Source: JAENWD01 sp963837165
GTDB lineage: Bacteria; Acidobacteriota; Vicinamibacteria; Vicinamibacterales; JAENWD01
DNA: 64,000 nt
Direction: 5' to 3'
Assembly (NCBI GenBank): GCA_963837165.1
Contig: CAWIMD010000005.1
Location: 124,001-188,000 of the forward strand
The notes below the pieces were generated by a model. It saw only the letters and a list, made by a program, of their open reading frames with translations. It did not search any database and was not told the origin of the DNA. Shown piece after piece: positions 35,081 through 43,192 of this stretch. Each line of letters starts with the position of its first letter. Within the stretch, counting starts at the first letter, position 1. Position numbers and translations under genes: made by a program.

Positions 35081-35667
35081 CGCCGGAACCCGCGATCCAG
35101 GCCATCTGGCTGGCCTGGTGGGTGTCCTGGCTGATCGCCGCCGCGTGGAGCGACCGCGCGGTGAAGCGGCCAGCCGCCAGGTTCCAGCTGGTCTACCGGC
35201 TTCTGGTCGCCCTGGGCGCCGTGCTGCTCTTCGGGATGTACCGCCACGATACCCGAGCCGAGGCCATCCTGTGGAGGGCGCCCGTCCCTCTCGCATGGGC
35301 GCTCGTGGCCGTCGTCCTCGCCGGCCTGCTCTTCACGTGGTGGGCGCGCATTCACCTGGGCAGGCTCTGGTCGAGCAGCGTCACGAGGAAGGCCGATCAC
35401 CACGTGGTCGACACGGGTCCGTACGGGATCGTGCGCCACCCGATCTACACGGGGATCATCCTCTCGTCGGCCGCGACAGCCGCCATGCGCGGCACGGCGC
35501 TCGCGTGGCTGGGCGCGTGCGTGATGACGGTCGGATGGGTCACCAAGGCGCGGCTGGAGGAAGGGTTCCTGCGCGAACAACTCGGCGAGCAGGCGTACGG
35601 CGAGTACGCCAGCCGCGTGCCGATGCTCGTGCCGTTCGCCGGACGCAGGCCGCCTGAGAACCCGTGA
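35077..35667 (+). CDS. Isoprenylcysteine carboxyl methyltransferase (ICMT)-like membrane protein
   Basis: A 196-residue membrane protein with ATG at 35077, coupled to the preceding gene. Several hydrophobic helices (IQAIWLAWWVSWLIAAAW, LLVALGAVLLFGMY, LAWALVAVVLAGLLFTWW) precede the diagnostic motif DTGPYGIVRHPIYTGIIL, the S-adenosylmethionine-binding signature (GPY...RHP.Y.G) of ICMT/PEMT-type methyltransferases, and the end RLEEGFLREQLGEQAYGEYA. In bacteria such proteins methylate lipids or small molecules; true prenylcysteine substrates are not expected. The partner gene upstream may form a complex or simply share regulation. Confidence 0.88.
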   Translation: MTPEPAIQAIWLAWWVSWLIAAAWSDRAVKRPAARFQLVYRLLVALGAVLLFGMYRHDTRAEAILWRAPVPLAWALVAVVLAGLLFTWWARIHLGRLWSSSVTRKADHHVVDTGPYGIVRHPIYTGIILSSAATAAMRGTALAWLGACVMTVGWVTKARLEEGFLREQLGEQAYGEYASRVPMLVPFAGRRPPENP

Positions 35668-35674
35668 ACCTCGT

Positions 35675-35974
35675 CTATCCCCCCGCCATGGCCCCCACGA
35701 CGAGGAAGGGCTCCTCGCCGGCGGCCACGGCCTCGGGCAGCGGATCGTCCGGCGGGTCGTGCGACAGGTCCTCCGCGCACGCGAAGTACCGCACGAACGG
35801 CCGCCGCTTGTGCGTGACGCGATCGCGAATCGTGCCGCGCAGGACCGGGTAGGTGGCCTCGACCGCGTCGAGCACCGCGCGCTGCGTGACGCGTTCGCCC
35901 ACCTCGATGGCCACCTCCGGCCCGACCTTCGCCAGGGTCTGCAGGTGCTGCGGCAGCACCACGCGCACGGTCAT
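35675..35974 (-). CDS. MoaD/ThiS-like (ubiquitin-fold) protein ending in Gly-Gly
   Basis: A 99-residue beta-grasp protein. ATG at 35974 gives MTVRVVLPQHLQTLAKVGPE, then VAIEVGERVTQRAVLDAVEA, YPVLRGTIRDR and EEPFLVVGAMAGG. The C-terminal diglycine is what sulfur carriers and prokaryotic ubiquitin-like proteins need for adenylation by an E1-type enzyme. No moeB/thiF-type gene or cofactor pathway gene is nearby. Instead its ATG overlaps the stop of a BNR-repeat gene (ATGA), so the two are expressed together. Family pairing of MoaD-like and BNR proteins recurs in genomes of other phyla as far as I recall; its role is unknown. Confidence 0.85.
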   Translation of the reverse strand: MTVRVVLPQHLQTLAKVGPEVAIEVGERVTQRAVLDAVEATYPVLRGTIRDRVTHKRRPFVRYFACAEDLSHDPPDDPLPEAVAAGEEPFLVVGAMAGG

Positions 35975-37086
35975 GGCACCACCTGCGCCTCCACCGACAG
36001 CACGGCCGGCAGGTCGCGGACGATGGGCGTCCAGCGCTCGCCCCCATCCGCGGACCCGTACACCTGGCCGCCAGTGGTTCCGAAGTACACCCCGCACGGA
36101 TCCAGCGTGTCGACCGACATCGCGTTCCGCAGCACGTTGACGTAGCAGTCCTTCTGCGGCAGCCCCTTGGTCATGGGCTCCCACTCGTCGCCGCCGGTGC
36201 GGCTGCGGTACACGCGCAGCTGCCCGTCGAGCGGGAAGTGCTCCGAGTCGCTCTTGATCGGCACGACGAAGATGGTCTCGGGCTCGTGCGCGTGCACGTC
36301 GATGGCGAACCCGAAGTCGGTGGGCAGGTTGCCGCTCACCTCCCGCCAGTGGTCACCGGCATCGTCGGTCCGCATCACGTCCCAGTGCTTCTGCATGAAG
36401 AGCACCGAGGGCCGCGAGGGATGCATGGCGATCCGGTGAACGCAGTGGCCGACCTCGGCCTCTTCCTTCGGGATGCCCTGCGACTTGAGGCCGCGGTTGA
36501 TCGGCGTCCACGTCTCGCCGCCATCGTCGGTCCGGAAGGCGCCGGCCGCCGAAATGGCGATGAAGATGCGCTTCGGATTGGCGGGGTCGACCAGGATCGT
36601 GTGCAGGCACAGACCGCCGGCGCCCGGCTGCCAGTGCGGCCCCGACCCGTGGCCGCGCAGGCCGGGCCGCTCGTGCCAGGACGTGCCGCCGTCGGTGGTG
36701 CGGAACAACGCCGCGTCCTCGACCCCCGCGTATACCGTGTCGGGATCGCTCGCCGACGGCTCGAGGTGCCACACGCGCTTGAACTCCCACGGATGCGGCG
36801 TGCCGTCGTACCACTGGTGCGTCCCGGGCACGCCGTCGTACACGAACGTGTTGTCCATCGCCTCCCACGTCCTGCCGCCGTCGCTCGAGCGCTGGATGAG
36901 CTGACCAAACCAGCCGCTCGACTGCGACGCGTAGACGCGATTGGGATCGGCCGGCGATCCCTTGAGGTGGTAGATTTCCCACCCCGCGAAGTGCGGGCCG
37001 CTGACCTCCCAGTCCCTGCGCGCGCCGTCCGACGTCAGGACGAACGCTCCCTTCCGCGTTCCCACCAGCACTCGCACTCCGCTCAT
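35971..37086 (-). CDS. BNR/Asp-box repeat (sialidase-like) propeller protein
   Basis: A 371-residue protein starting MSGVRVLVGTRKGAFVLTSD behind GAGAGGAG. It has six Asp boxes of the S/T-x-D-G-G-x-T/S-W type (RSSDGGRTWE, RTTDGGTSWH, RTDDGGETWT, RTDDAGDHWR, RSRTGGDEWE, GSADGGERWT), consistent with a six- or seven-bladed propeller like sialidase or photosystem-assembly Ycf48 proteins. The catalytic Arg triad and Tyr of true sialidases are not evident. There is no signal peptide, so it appears cytosolic. It is followed at once, with overlapping codons, by a MoaD/ThiS-like gene, suggesting that the propeller works with, or is a target of, that ubiquitin-fold protein. Confidence 0.85.
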   Translation of the reverse strand: MSGVRVLVGTRKGAFVLTSDGARRDWEVSGPHFAGWEIYHLKGSPADPNRVYASQSSGWFGQLIQRSSDGGRTWEAMDNTFVYDGVPGTHQWYDGTPHPWEFKRVWHLEPSASDPDTVYAGVEDAALFRTTDGGTSWHERPGLRGHGSGPHWQPGAGGLCLHTILVDPANPKRIFIAISAAGAFRTDDGGETWTPINRGLKSQGIPKEEAEVGHCVHRIAMHPSRPSVLFMQKHWDVMRTDDAGDHWREVSGNLPTDFGFAIDVHAHEPETIFVVPIKSDSEHFPLDGQLRVYRSRTGGDEWEPMTKGLPQKDCYVNVLRNAMSVDTLDPCGVYFGTTGGQVYGSADGGERWTPIVRDLPAVLSVEAQVVP

Positions 37087-37168
37087 GGGCGGCTCCTCTC
37101 GATTGGGGCGATCCATCCTCGCGCGATCCACCGCCCCTGACAAGCCATCGGTCCCTGCACCTGCCCGC

Positions 37169-37585
37169 CTACTTCTTCAAGCCGGTTTCCATGTCCTTGA
37201 AGCGGTCGATGGCGTCGCCCGGCCCGAAGTCCTCGAGCTCGAAGAGCTGCCGCACCTCGATTTCGCCGTCCTTGCGGTCGCCGAAGGGTGCCGGGAACCG
37301 GCGGGCCCACTCGATCGCCTCGTCCCGCGACTTCACCTGGATCAGCGTGTAGCCGGCGACGATCTCCTTCGCCTCGGTGAACGGCCCGTCGACGACGGTC
37401 CGCTTCCCGGCGGCGTACTTCACCTTGAAACCCTTCGACGTGGGCTGCAGGCCCGTCGCATCGAGCAGCACGCCGGCTTTCGCCAGCTGCTCGTGGTAGT
37501 CGGCCATGGCCCTGAACAGGGACTCTTCGGGCATGACGCCCGCTTCCGTATCCGCGTTGCCCTTGACGATGATCATGAAGCGCAC
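37169..37585 (-). CDS. YCII-related (YciI-like) protein
   Basis: A 138-residue protein of the YCII superfamily (dimeric ferredoxin-like fold). GTG at 37585, behind GAGAGGAG, gives MRFMIIVKGNADTEAGVMPE, followed by MADYHEQLAKAGVLLDATGL, RTVVDGPFTEAKEIVAGYTL and IQVKSRDEAIEWARRFP. The pattern VDGPFTEAKE is diagnostic of the group often annotated as DGPF-domain proteins, frequently next to ECF sigma factors; none is found here. Function is unknown; the conserved Asp and His residues suggest a small-molecule role. A related but divergent copy is at 46156. Confidence 0.88.
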   Translation of the reverse strand: MRFMIIVKGNADTEAGVMPEESLFRAMADYHEQLAKAGVLLDATGLQPTSKGFKVKYAAGKRTVVDGPFTEAKEIVAGYTLIQVKSRDEAIEWARRFPAPFGDRKDGEIEVRQLFELEDFGPGDAIDRFKDMETGLKK

Positions 37586-37711
37586 AACGAGTCTCCTCTC
37601 GTGGCGGCCTGGCGCGACCAAGGTGTCCCCGGCCTCCGCCGCCTCTCAACCGGTTCTGTCAGGACGTCGAACGGGGGCTCGCGGAATCGACACGGCGACG
37701 GAAGAGGGGGA

Positions 37712-38434
37712 TCAGGAGCCCATGGGCGCACTGTCGAGCTGCTGCCGGCGTTCCCGGTGATACCGAGCCAGGGCATCGTTGGCGGTGGCGACCACTTCGA
37801 GCTCCCGGGCGACGTCGGGCAGCCGGCCGCCGGGGACCACCAGGTACAGCTCGTCGTCGCCGAGCTCCGTATAGACGCGGTTGCCGACGCAGCCGGCGCT
37901 CAGGACCGATCCGTGCGCCATGGCCGCGGGAAGGGCCATGCAGGTGGGACGCCCGAGCAGCGGGAGACTGGAGGCGGCGCCGGCCCGCATGGCGGCCTCC
38001 TGCAGCCGCATCAACGGTCCGGGCCGGCCGCTGAAGATGACCACGTCCGGATCGACGGGCGTCATGGCGAGGGGTGCGTAGCACGTGATGGGCGGCGTCC
38101 GCGCGAGTCGCGGGATGCCCGGCACCTCTTCCATGCGGAGGTAGCCCATACCGGCCATCAGCGAGAGCGTCTGCTCGAGCTCGCCGGTGCGATCCGCCGG
38201 CAGGTCGATCGCGTGGGTGTAGCTGCCGATGGGGCAGTTGTAGTGATCGGCGGGCGCCGTGTAGAACGCGCGACCGGCGGCCGCGAGCCGCCAGAAGCTG
38301 CAGCCCGACGGCACGGTGCCCGCGAAGCACTCGAGCCCCTCCGGCGGATCGTCGCGATAGGCCACGGCCACCGCGTGCAGGTCGCCAAGGCGGTCGTCAA
38401 GCAGCCGGTGGAGGGATGCCCACAAAGATGTCAT
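37712..38434 (-). CDS. DUF169 family protein
   Basis: A 240-residue protein with the DUF169 pattern throughout: LHAVAVAYRDDPPEGLECF, VPSGCSFWRLAAAGRAFYT, DHYNCPIGSYTHAIDLP, MGYLRMEEVPGIPRLARTPP, YAPLAMTPVDPDVVIFSGRP, LLGRPTCMALPAAMAHGSV, SAGCVGNRVYTELGDDELYL, VVPGGRL. The invariant cysteines (SGCSFW, YNCPIG, PTCMAL, AGCVGN) suggest a metal or cluster site. Members are found in anaerobes and acidobacteria without a firm role. ATG at 38434; no strong Shine-Dalgarno. It diverges from the ankyrin gene whose structured leader starts 130 bases away. Confidence 0.9.
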   Translation of the reverse strand: MTSLWASLHRLLDDRLGDLHAVAVAYRDDPPEGLECFAGTVPSGCSFWRLAAAGRAFYTAPADHYNCPIGSYTHAIDLPADRTGELEQTLSLMAGMGYLRMEEVPGIPRLARTPPITCYAPLAMTPVDPDVVIFSGRPGPLMRLQEAAMRAGAASSLPLLGRPTCMALPAAMAHGSVLSAGCVGNRVYTELGDDELYLVVPGGRLPDVARELEVVATANDALARYHRERRQQLDSAPMGS

Positions 38435-38479
38435 GTGTCCTCTCGATGTGCTCGATCGACAAGCTTAGCGTGCCGCGGG

Positions 38480-38521
38480 CATCGATGCCAGGCTTGACAC
38501 ATCGATGCCAGCGCCTTGACA
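38480..38521. promoter_or_regulatory. Two direct repeats, each ending in TTGACA, before the ankyrin gene
   Basis: CATCGATGCCAG-GC-TTGACA (38480-38499) and CATCGATGCCAG-CGCC-TTGACA (38500-38521) are adjacent near-copies. The second TTGACA (38516-38521) stands 42 bases before the GGCGCC box of the leader, the same spacing as in front of the two related genes, and TACCGT (38540-38545) is a weak -10 at 18 bases. The repeat may be a doubled activator site or a duplicated -35. Confidence 0.5.
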
Positions 38522-38562
38522 GCGCGCAGTGGCGCGGCCTACCGTGTGCTGGAGCGCGTCAA

Positions 38563-38657
38563 GGCGCCCGCGGGTTCGCGCGAAGGGCCAAGCCCACTGA
38601 TCGTTCGTCCCATCGTGTTCCCGGCACTTCCGTGCTGCCTGTTTGCGAACCACAGGC
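38563..38657 (+). ncRNA. Structured 5' leader with predicted pseudoknot, copy C of three
   Basis: GGCGCC (38563-38568) is followed by GGUUCGC (38573-38579), GCGAAGGG and a hairpin GGGC/GCCC (38585-38588 with 38592-38595, loop CAA). A small hairpin GCAC/GUGC lies at 38624-38635, then the main hairpin GCCUGU/ACAGGC (38637-38642 with 38652-38657). Its loop holds GCGAACC (38645-38651), the exact complement of GGUUCGC. In the copies at 8459 and 54748 the same two strands are UGUCCGC and GCGGAC(A/G): both sides changed together, as expected for a real helix. The Shine-Dalgarno GGAGG (38668-38672) begins ten bases after the hairpin, so formation of the pseudoknot could control ribosome access. Confidence 0.65.
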
Positions 38658-38676
38658 TCAACAGCATGGAGGTGGT

Positions 38677-40288
38677 ATGTCCCGCGAGCTCCCTGACCGT
38701 CCACATCTGGACAATCTGAAGAAGCAGGCCAAGTCGCTCCTGCACTCGGCGCAGGCGCACGATCCGTCGGCGCTCCGCCGATTCATGGAGCTGCCGGCCT
38801 TTGCGCAGACGCCGGTCGCCGATCTCGACGTCACGCGCCTGGCGCTCCACGACGCGCAGTCGGTGATCGCCCGCGAGCACGGGTTTCTCTCGTGGAACGC
38901 ACTCCGGGAGGAGGTCGAGGCGCGCACGATGTCGTTCGACGCGGCGGTGGACGAGTTCGTCCGCTGCGCCACGGGCGGCGGCGCCGGTCGCGCGCACCGG
39001 CTGCTCGCGCTCAATCCCGGCATTGCCTCGGCCACGCTTCAGACCGCGCTCGTCCTGGGCGATTCGGCGGCTGTCGAGTCGCGGCTCCGCGACCGCCCGC
39101 AGCTGGCCACCGAGCCCGGCGGACCGCAGCAATGGGAGCCGCTGCTCTACGCGTGCCACACGTGCCTGGACACCGACGATCCGCGCCGCCTCGACGGGCT
39201 GGTGACCATCGCGCGCCTGCTGTGCGCCCTGGGCGCCAACCCCAACGCCGAGTATCACTGGAACTGGCATCCGGAGCTGCCGCGGACCGCGCTCTGGGCC
39301 AGCCTGTGCGCGATTCGGCACGTGCCCCTGGCCGCCGTGCTGCTCGAGGCGGGCGCGAACCCGACCGACGGCGTGTCGGCGCACATCGCCGGGGGCGGAG
39401 GCGACCTGGCCGCTCTCGAGCTGCTGTACCGTTTCGGACTGAACGTGAACGGCATTCCCGCAGGCGTGCCGCCGCTGGTCTACATGATGACATGGGCGAC
39501 CAACGCGGCGGGGCCACGCTGGCTCGTCGAGCACGGCGCCGACCCGGACCTCGCATGGGGTGCGGCCGGCGAGGCGCCGCTCCACGTCACGGCCCGCCGC
39601 TGGGACGTTCTCATGGCGGCCCTGCTCGTGGCGCACGGCGCCGACGTCGGTCGCCGGCGAGCCGACGGCGCGACAGCGCACACCCTGGCGGCGCTGTACG
39701 GCAACATCGACGTGGCGGCCTGGCTGCTGGCACACGGGGCGGCCGACGAGCTCTCGCTGATCGACCGCTTCGTCGCGTGCTGCGCCCGCGCGGATCGGGC
39801 CGCCGCCGACGCGATGCTCGCGGCGAATCCGGGCCTGCGCGACGCTCTCCGGCTCGAACATCACCTGATGCTCCACCGCCACGCCGAGAGCGGCAACGCG
39901 GCGGTGCTCGAGACGATGCTCGCGTGCGGGTTCGATCCGAGCGCCCGCGACACGGACAACGTCACGCCGCTGCATCGCGCGTCGATGGGCGGCCATCCGG
40001 AGGCTGTCCGCGTGCTCATCGCACACGGCGCGGATCTCGACGCGCTCGACGGCATGTTCGCCGCGCCGCCGCTCGTGTGGGCCGTGGAGGGACGGGAGCA
40101 CGCGGAACCCGGCACGGACCACGTGGCCGTCGCACGGCTGTTGATGGCCGCCGGCTCGCCAGTGGAGTGGGCGCCGCCCGACGGCGCGCCGGGGCCCGAG
40201 CGGACGCTCGAAGGGCTGGCGGATTCTGAAGCGCGCCGCAGGGGACGTCGCGGGCGCGGAGGATGCAGGGCCAGCCGGGAGCCGGTAG
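38677..40288 (+). CDS. Ankyrin-repeat protein with shared N-terminal domain (frameshift at 40224-40225)
   Basis: ATG at 38677 lies behind GGAGGTGG. Residues ~1-75 form the domain shared with the genes at 6455 and 51714 (LDNLKKQAKSLLHSAQAHDP, SVIAREHGFLSWNALREEVE). The rest is ankyrin repeats of ~33 residues with the usual TPLH and hGADh words: LLCALGANPNAEY, LEAGANPTDG, VEHGADPDLAWGAAGEAPLH, VAHGADVGRRRADGATAHTL, TPLHRASMGGHPEAVRVLIA. Near the end, AD is followed by an extra T; corrected, the frame reads LKRAAGDVAGAEDAGPAGSR and stops at 40288, giving 536 residues. Read uncorrected, the frame runs on for 2.5 kb opposite the next gene, which is not credible. No signal peptide is present; likely a cytosolic binding protein of unknown partner. 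Confidence 0.85.
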
Positions 40289-40329
40289 GCACGCCCGGAG
40301 TCTCTGCGGTCCCGGCGGGCCCGGCGTGG

Positions 40330-43017
40330 TCAGAACGAGGGGCGGACGATGCCCAGCTTGCGCATCTTGGAGTTGAGGGTCGTCCGCTTCACGCCGAGCC
40401 GTGCCGCGGCACCGCCGGGCCCCGCGATGACGCCGCGCGATTCCCGGAGCGCCTGGAGGATGAGCTCGCGCTCACCGCTCTCCAGCGTGCGCCCGGGTGC
40501 CGGCGCCGAGAGGGACGGCGGAGACGTCGACGCCGCCTGCAGGGCCGCCGGGTCGATCTCGAGCACGTGGCCGGTGGAGAGGATGACCGCCCGCTCGATG
40601 ACGTTCTGCAGCTCACGGATGTTGCCGGGCCAGGGCCAGCTGAGCAGGCGCTCCATGCTGCCCGTCGGAATGGACGTGATCTCGCGACCCATCTCCCGGG
40701 AGAACTTCCGGACGAAGTGCCAGACGAGCGCGGGGATGTCCTCGCGACGGCCCCGCAGCGGCGGCAGGTGGATGGGGATGACGCTCAGGCGGTAATAGAG
40801 GTCGCGGCGGAACGTGCCGGCCTCGACCATCTCTTCCAGGTTGCGATTCGTGGCCGCAATCAGGCGGACGTCCACGCGCTGCGTGCGCGTGCTGCCCAGC
40901 CGCTCGAACTCCTGCTCCTGCAGCGCACGCAGCAGCTTCGGCTGGAGATCGAGCGGCATGTCGCCGACCTCGTCCAGGAACAGCGTGCCGTGGTTGGCCA
41001 GCTCGATGCGCCCGAGCTTGGCGGTCGTGGCGCCCGTGAAGGCGCCCTTGTCGTAGCCGAACAGCTCGCTTTCCACGAGCGTCGCCGGGAGCGCGGCGGC
41101 GTTCACGCGGACGAACGTCTGCTGTTGCCGCCGGCTGCTGTCGTGGATGGCGCGCGCCACGAGCTCCTTGCCCGTCCCCGTCTCGCCGAGCAGCAGCACC
41201 GTCGCGTCGGTCGGCGCCACGGTGCGGATCTTGTGAAGCACGGCGCGAACGGCCGGGCTGCTGCCGGTAATGCCCGTCGCGTCCGACTGCTCGCCCAGCT
41301 GGTCCTCGAGGTAGACCTTCTCTTCCGCGAGCCGATCCTTGAGCGCCGCGATCTCCGAATACGCGACGGTGTTGTCCAGGGCCAGCGCAATCTGCCGGGC
41401 GATCTCGGCCAGCAGCGCGACGTCCCCCGGGCCGAACCCGGGTTCCGCGTAGCGCGCGAGGGTCATCGCGCCGCTGGCGCCGCGCGCGGTCACGAGCGGG
41501 ACGCTGCAGGCGGCCTGGAACCCGGCGGCGCGGGCGTGCGGCATGGCGGCGAGGTCCAGCTGCTCGAGGGCCGCGGTGTCGAACAGGCGCGGCCGGCGAT
41601 CGCGGAACGCCAGGCCGGCCGGCGTGCGATCCAGCGCGACGACCGCGCGTGGTTCGACGACGCCGCGCTCGTCGTAGAACGTGTACGCCTCGAGGCGGAG
41701 GTCGCCGGATGCGGGATCGAGGATCGAGAGACTCGCGTAGTCGTGCGGCACGGCGCGCTTCAGCGCCGCCAGCATCGACATCCTGAACGCGTGCGAGTCG
41801 AGGTGGCCGACGACGGCGTTGTTCACCTCGAGCAGCAGCTCGAGACGATCGCGTCCGGCGGCCGCCTCGCGCCTGAAGCGCTCGGCGGCCTCGAACTGCA
41901 GCGCGTTCTCGATGGCAATGGCGAGCTGCTGCGCGATCTGCTCCAGCAGGCGGATCTCGTCCTCGGGGAAATCCTCGTCGGCAGGGCGCGCGATGTTGAG
42001 CGTGCCGTGGCAGCCGCGCGGGGTCTGGAGCGGCACGCAGCACACCGAGTGGAGGCCTTCCAGGGTCATCACCTCCTGGGCACGCCCGCCGATCGCCTCC
42101 ACGTCGGCCCAGCGGAACGCACGGGTGCGCCGGGTGCGGAAGACCTCGGCCGAGGGCGCGTCCGGGCTCACCAGGTTGCCCTGCTTGAGCACGCCGCGCC
42201 CGCTCTCGAAGACAAGCGCATGCCGTCGCAACGCTCGCGCGTCGGGATCCCAGAGCGTCAGGCTGACGAAGTGGTGCGTGACCTTCTCGCGCAGCAGGCG
42301 GGAGATCGTGGCCATCAGGGCCGGCAGGTCCCGCTCCGACGTGACGGCGTTGGCCAGCTCGAGCAGCAGCTGCAGGCGGTCGCGGCGGGCCGCCGCCTCC
42401 TGGCGGTACCGCTCGACCTGCTCGAACTGCAGGACGTTCTCGATCACAAGGGCGAGCTGGTAGGCCGCGCGCTCGAGGAGCCGCACCGCGTCGGCGGAGA
42501 ACGCATCGGCGTCTTCGCTGGCCACCAGCAGCACGCCCAGGCGCTGCCGTGGCGTCTCCAGCACGACGCCGCAGCCGGACTGGAGACCCAGGGCCGTGAC
42601 GAGCTCGACGATTTCGGGCAGCCGGATATCCTTCAGGGAGAATCGGATCGTGCGCCCGGCCTCGAACACCTGGGCCGCCGGCCACCCGGCCGGCACGGCC
42701 TGGCCGTACCGGGCCTGGAACGCCCGGAGCGCCTCGGTCGAGACGGGCTCGAACATGACATGGCGTCGGAGCTCCCCTGCGCGCTCGTCCCAGACCACCA
42801 TGTTGGCCAGTCGATGGGGCACGACGTCCGCGAGCAGCCGTGAGACAGCCGCCACGAGTGCCTCGAGGTCGTGCGAAGACACGAGGCCATTGGTCAGATC
42901 GAGCAGGAGATGCGCACGATCCCGCTCCGCTTCCGCCGTACGGAGCGCGGCCGGGAGGTTCGCCGGGACCGGGTCGTCTTGGTTCTGCGACATGACCGAG
43001 GATGCCGGGACGGCCAT
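40330..43017 (-). CDS. Sigma-54-dependent activator with three GAF sensor domains
   Basis: An 895-residue bacterial enhancer-binding protein. Three GAF-type sensor domains occupy about residues 25-195, 215-390 and 400-570 (each starting with a DRxxLLLELxN-like helix and ending in ALxxEIARQIALALDN-like helices). The AAA+ domain follows: GETGTGKE (Walker A, about 610), GAFTGA (sigma-54 contact loop, about 658), LFLDEVGDM (Walker B), RLIAATNRNLEEM and RRDLYYRLSVIPIHLPPLR. The Fis-type helix-turn-helix closes the protein (GGAAARLGVKRTTLNSKMRK). There is no receiver domain, so small ligands or redox state sensed by GAF modules likely control it. The start could also be the ATG at 42993 (MSQNQDDPVP). 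It diverges from a histidine kinase gene; inverted repeats lie between them. Confidence 0.95.
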   Translation of the reverse strand: MAVPASSVMSQNQDDPVPANLPAALRTAEAERDRAHLLLDLTNGLVSSHDLEALVAAVSRLLADVVPHRLANMVVWDERAGELRRHVMFEPVSTEALRAFQARYGQAVPAGWPAAQVFEAGRTIRFSLKDIRLPEIVELVTALGLQSGCGVVLETPRQRLGVLLVASEDADAFSADAVRLLERAAYQLALVIENVLQFEQVERYRQEAAARRDRLQLLLELANAVTSERDLPALMATISRLLREKVTHHFVSLTLWDPDARALRRHALVFESGRGVLKQGNLVSPDAPSAEVFRTRRTRAFRWADVEAIGGRAQEVMTLEGLHSVCCVPLQTPRGCHGTLNIARPADEDFPEDEIRLLEQIAQQLAIAIENALQFEAAERFRREAAAGRDRLELLLEVNNAVVGHLDSHAFRMSMLAALKRAVPHDYASLSILDPASGDLRLEAYTFYDERGVVEPRAVVALDRTPAGLAFRDRRPRLFDTAALEQLDLAAMPHARAAGFQAACSVPLVTARGASGAMTLARYAEPGFGPGDVALLAEIARQIALALDNTVAYSEIAALKDRLAEEKVYLEDQLGEQSDATGITGSSPAVRAVLHKIRTVAPTDATVLLLGETGTGKELVARAIHDSSRRQQQTFVRVNAAALPATLVESELFGYDKGAFTGATTAKLGRIELANHGTLFLDEVGDMPLDLQPKLLRALQEQEFERLGSTRTQRVDVRLIAATNRNLEEMVEAGTFRRDLYYRLSVIPIHLPPLRGRREDIPALVWHFVRKFSREMGREITSIPTGSMERLLSWPWPGNIRELQNVIERAVILSTGHVLEIDPAALQAASTSPPSLSAPAPGRTLESGERELILQALRESRGVIAGPGGAAARLGVKRTTLNSKMRKLGIVRPSF

Positions 43018-43037
43018 GGTGCTCGCGGGATCGGCTA

Positions 43038-43066
43038 TTCGTCAAGCGGTTTCGTCACCTGACGAA
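43038..43066. promoter_or_regulatory. Inverted repeat TTCGTCA-CC-TGACGAA plus a third half-site
   Basis: A perfect 7-bp-arm dyad at 43051-43066 with an extra direct TTCGTCA copy at 43038-43044 (13-base spacing), 21 to 49 bases upstream of the sigma-54 activator gene. It is a good candidate operator, possibly of the activator itself or of the response regulator encoded at 43912. Confidence 0.5.
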
Positions 43067-43168
43067 ATGAAGTCATATTCAGGGCGCTTGGCCGCACTGG
43101 TAAATATTACAAATCGCTTCAATATAAGTATGTTACGTCTGTTTCACCCGTCTCGTACAAACCGGTAC

Positions 43169-43185
43169 GGCTAGTGCTACTAGCC
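43169..43185. promoter_or_regulatory. Inverted repeat GGCTAG-TGCTA-CTAGCC just before the histidine kinase gene
   Basis: A perfect 6-bp-arm dyad ends eight bases before the ATG at 43193 and overlaps the place of the ribosome-binding site (CCCGGGG). It could be an operator or an RNA hairpin affecting translation. An AT-rich section upstream (GTAA-ATA-TTAC at about 43101-43111) may hold promoters. Confidence 0.4.
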
Positions 43186-43192
43186 CGGGGCA

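Noticed and set aside
40289..42843. Open plus-strand frame continuing from the ankyrin gene for 2.5 kb
   Set aside because: It lies opposite the well-supported sigma-54 activator, has shadow composition (Arg, Gln, Glu, Val rich) and follows from a single extra T at 40224-40225.
43038..43066. Sigma-54 (-24/-12) promoter near the GAF activator
   Set aside because: No TGGCAC-N5-TTGC-like pair was found in the divergent region; the signal there is palindromic operators.
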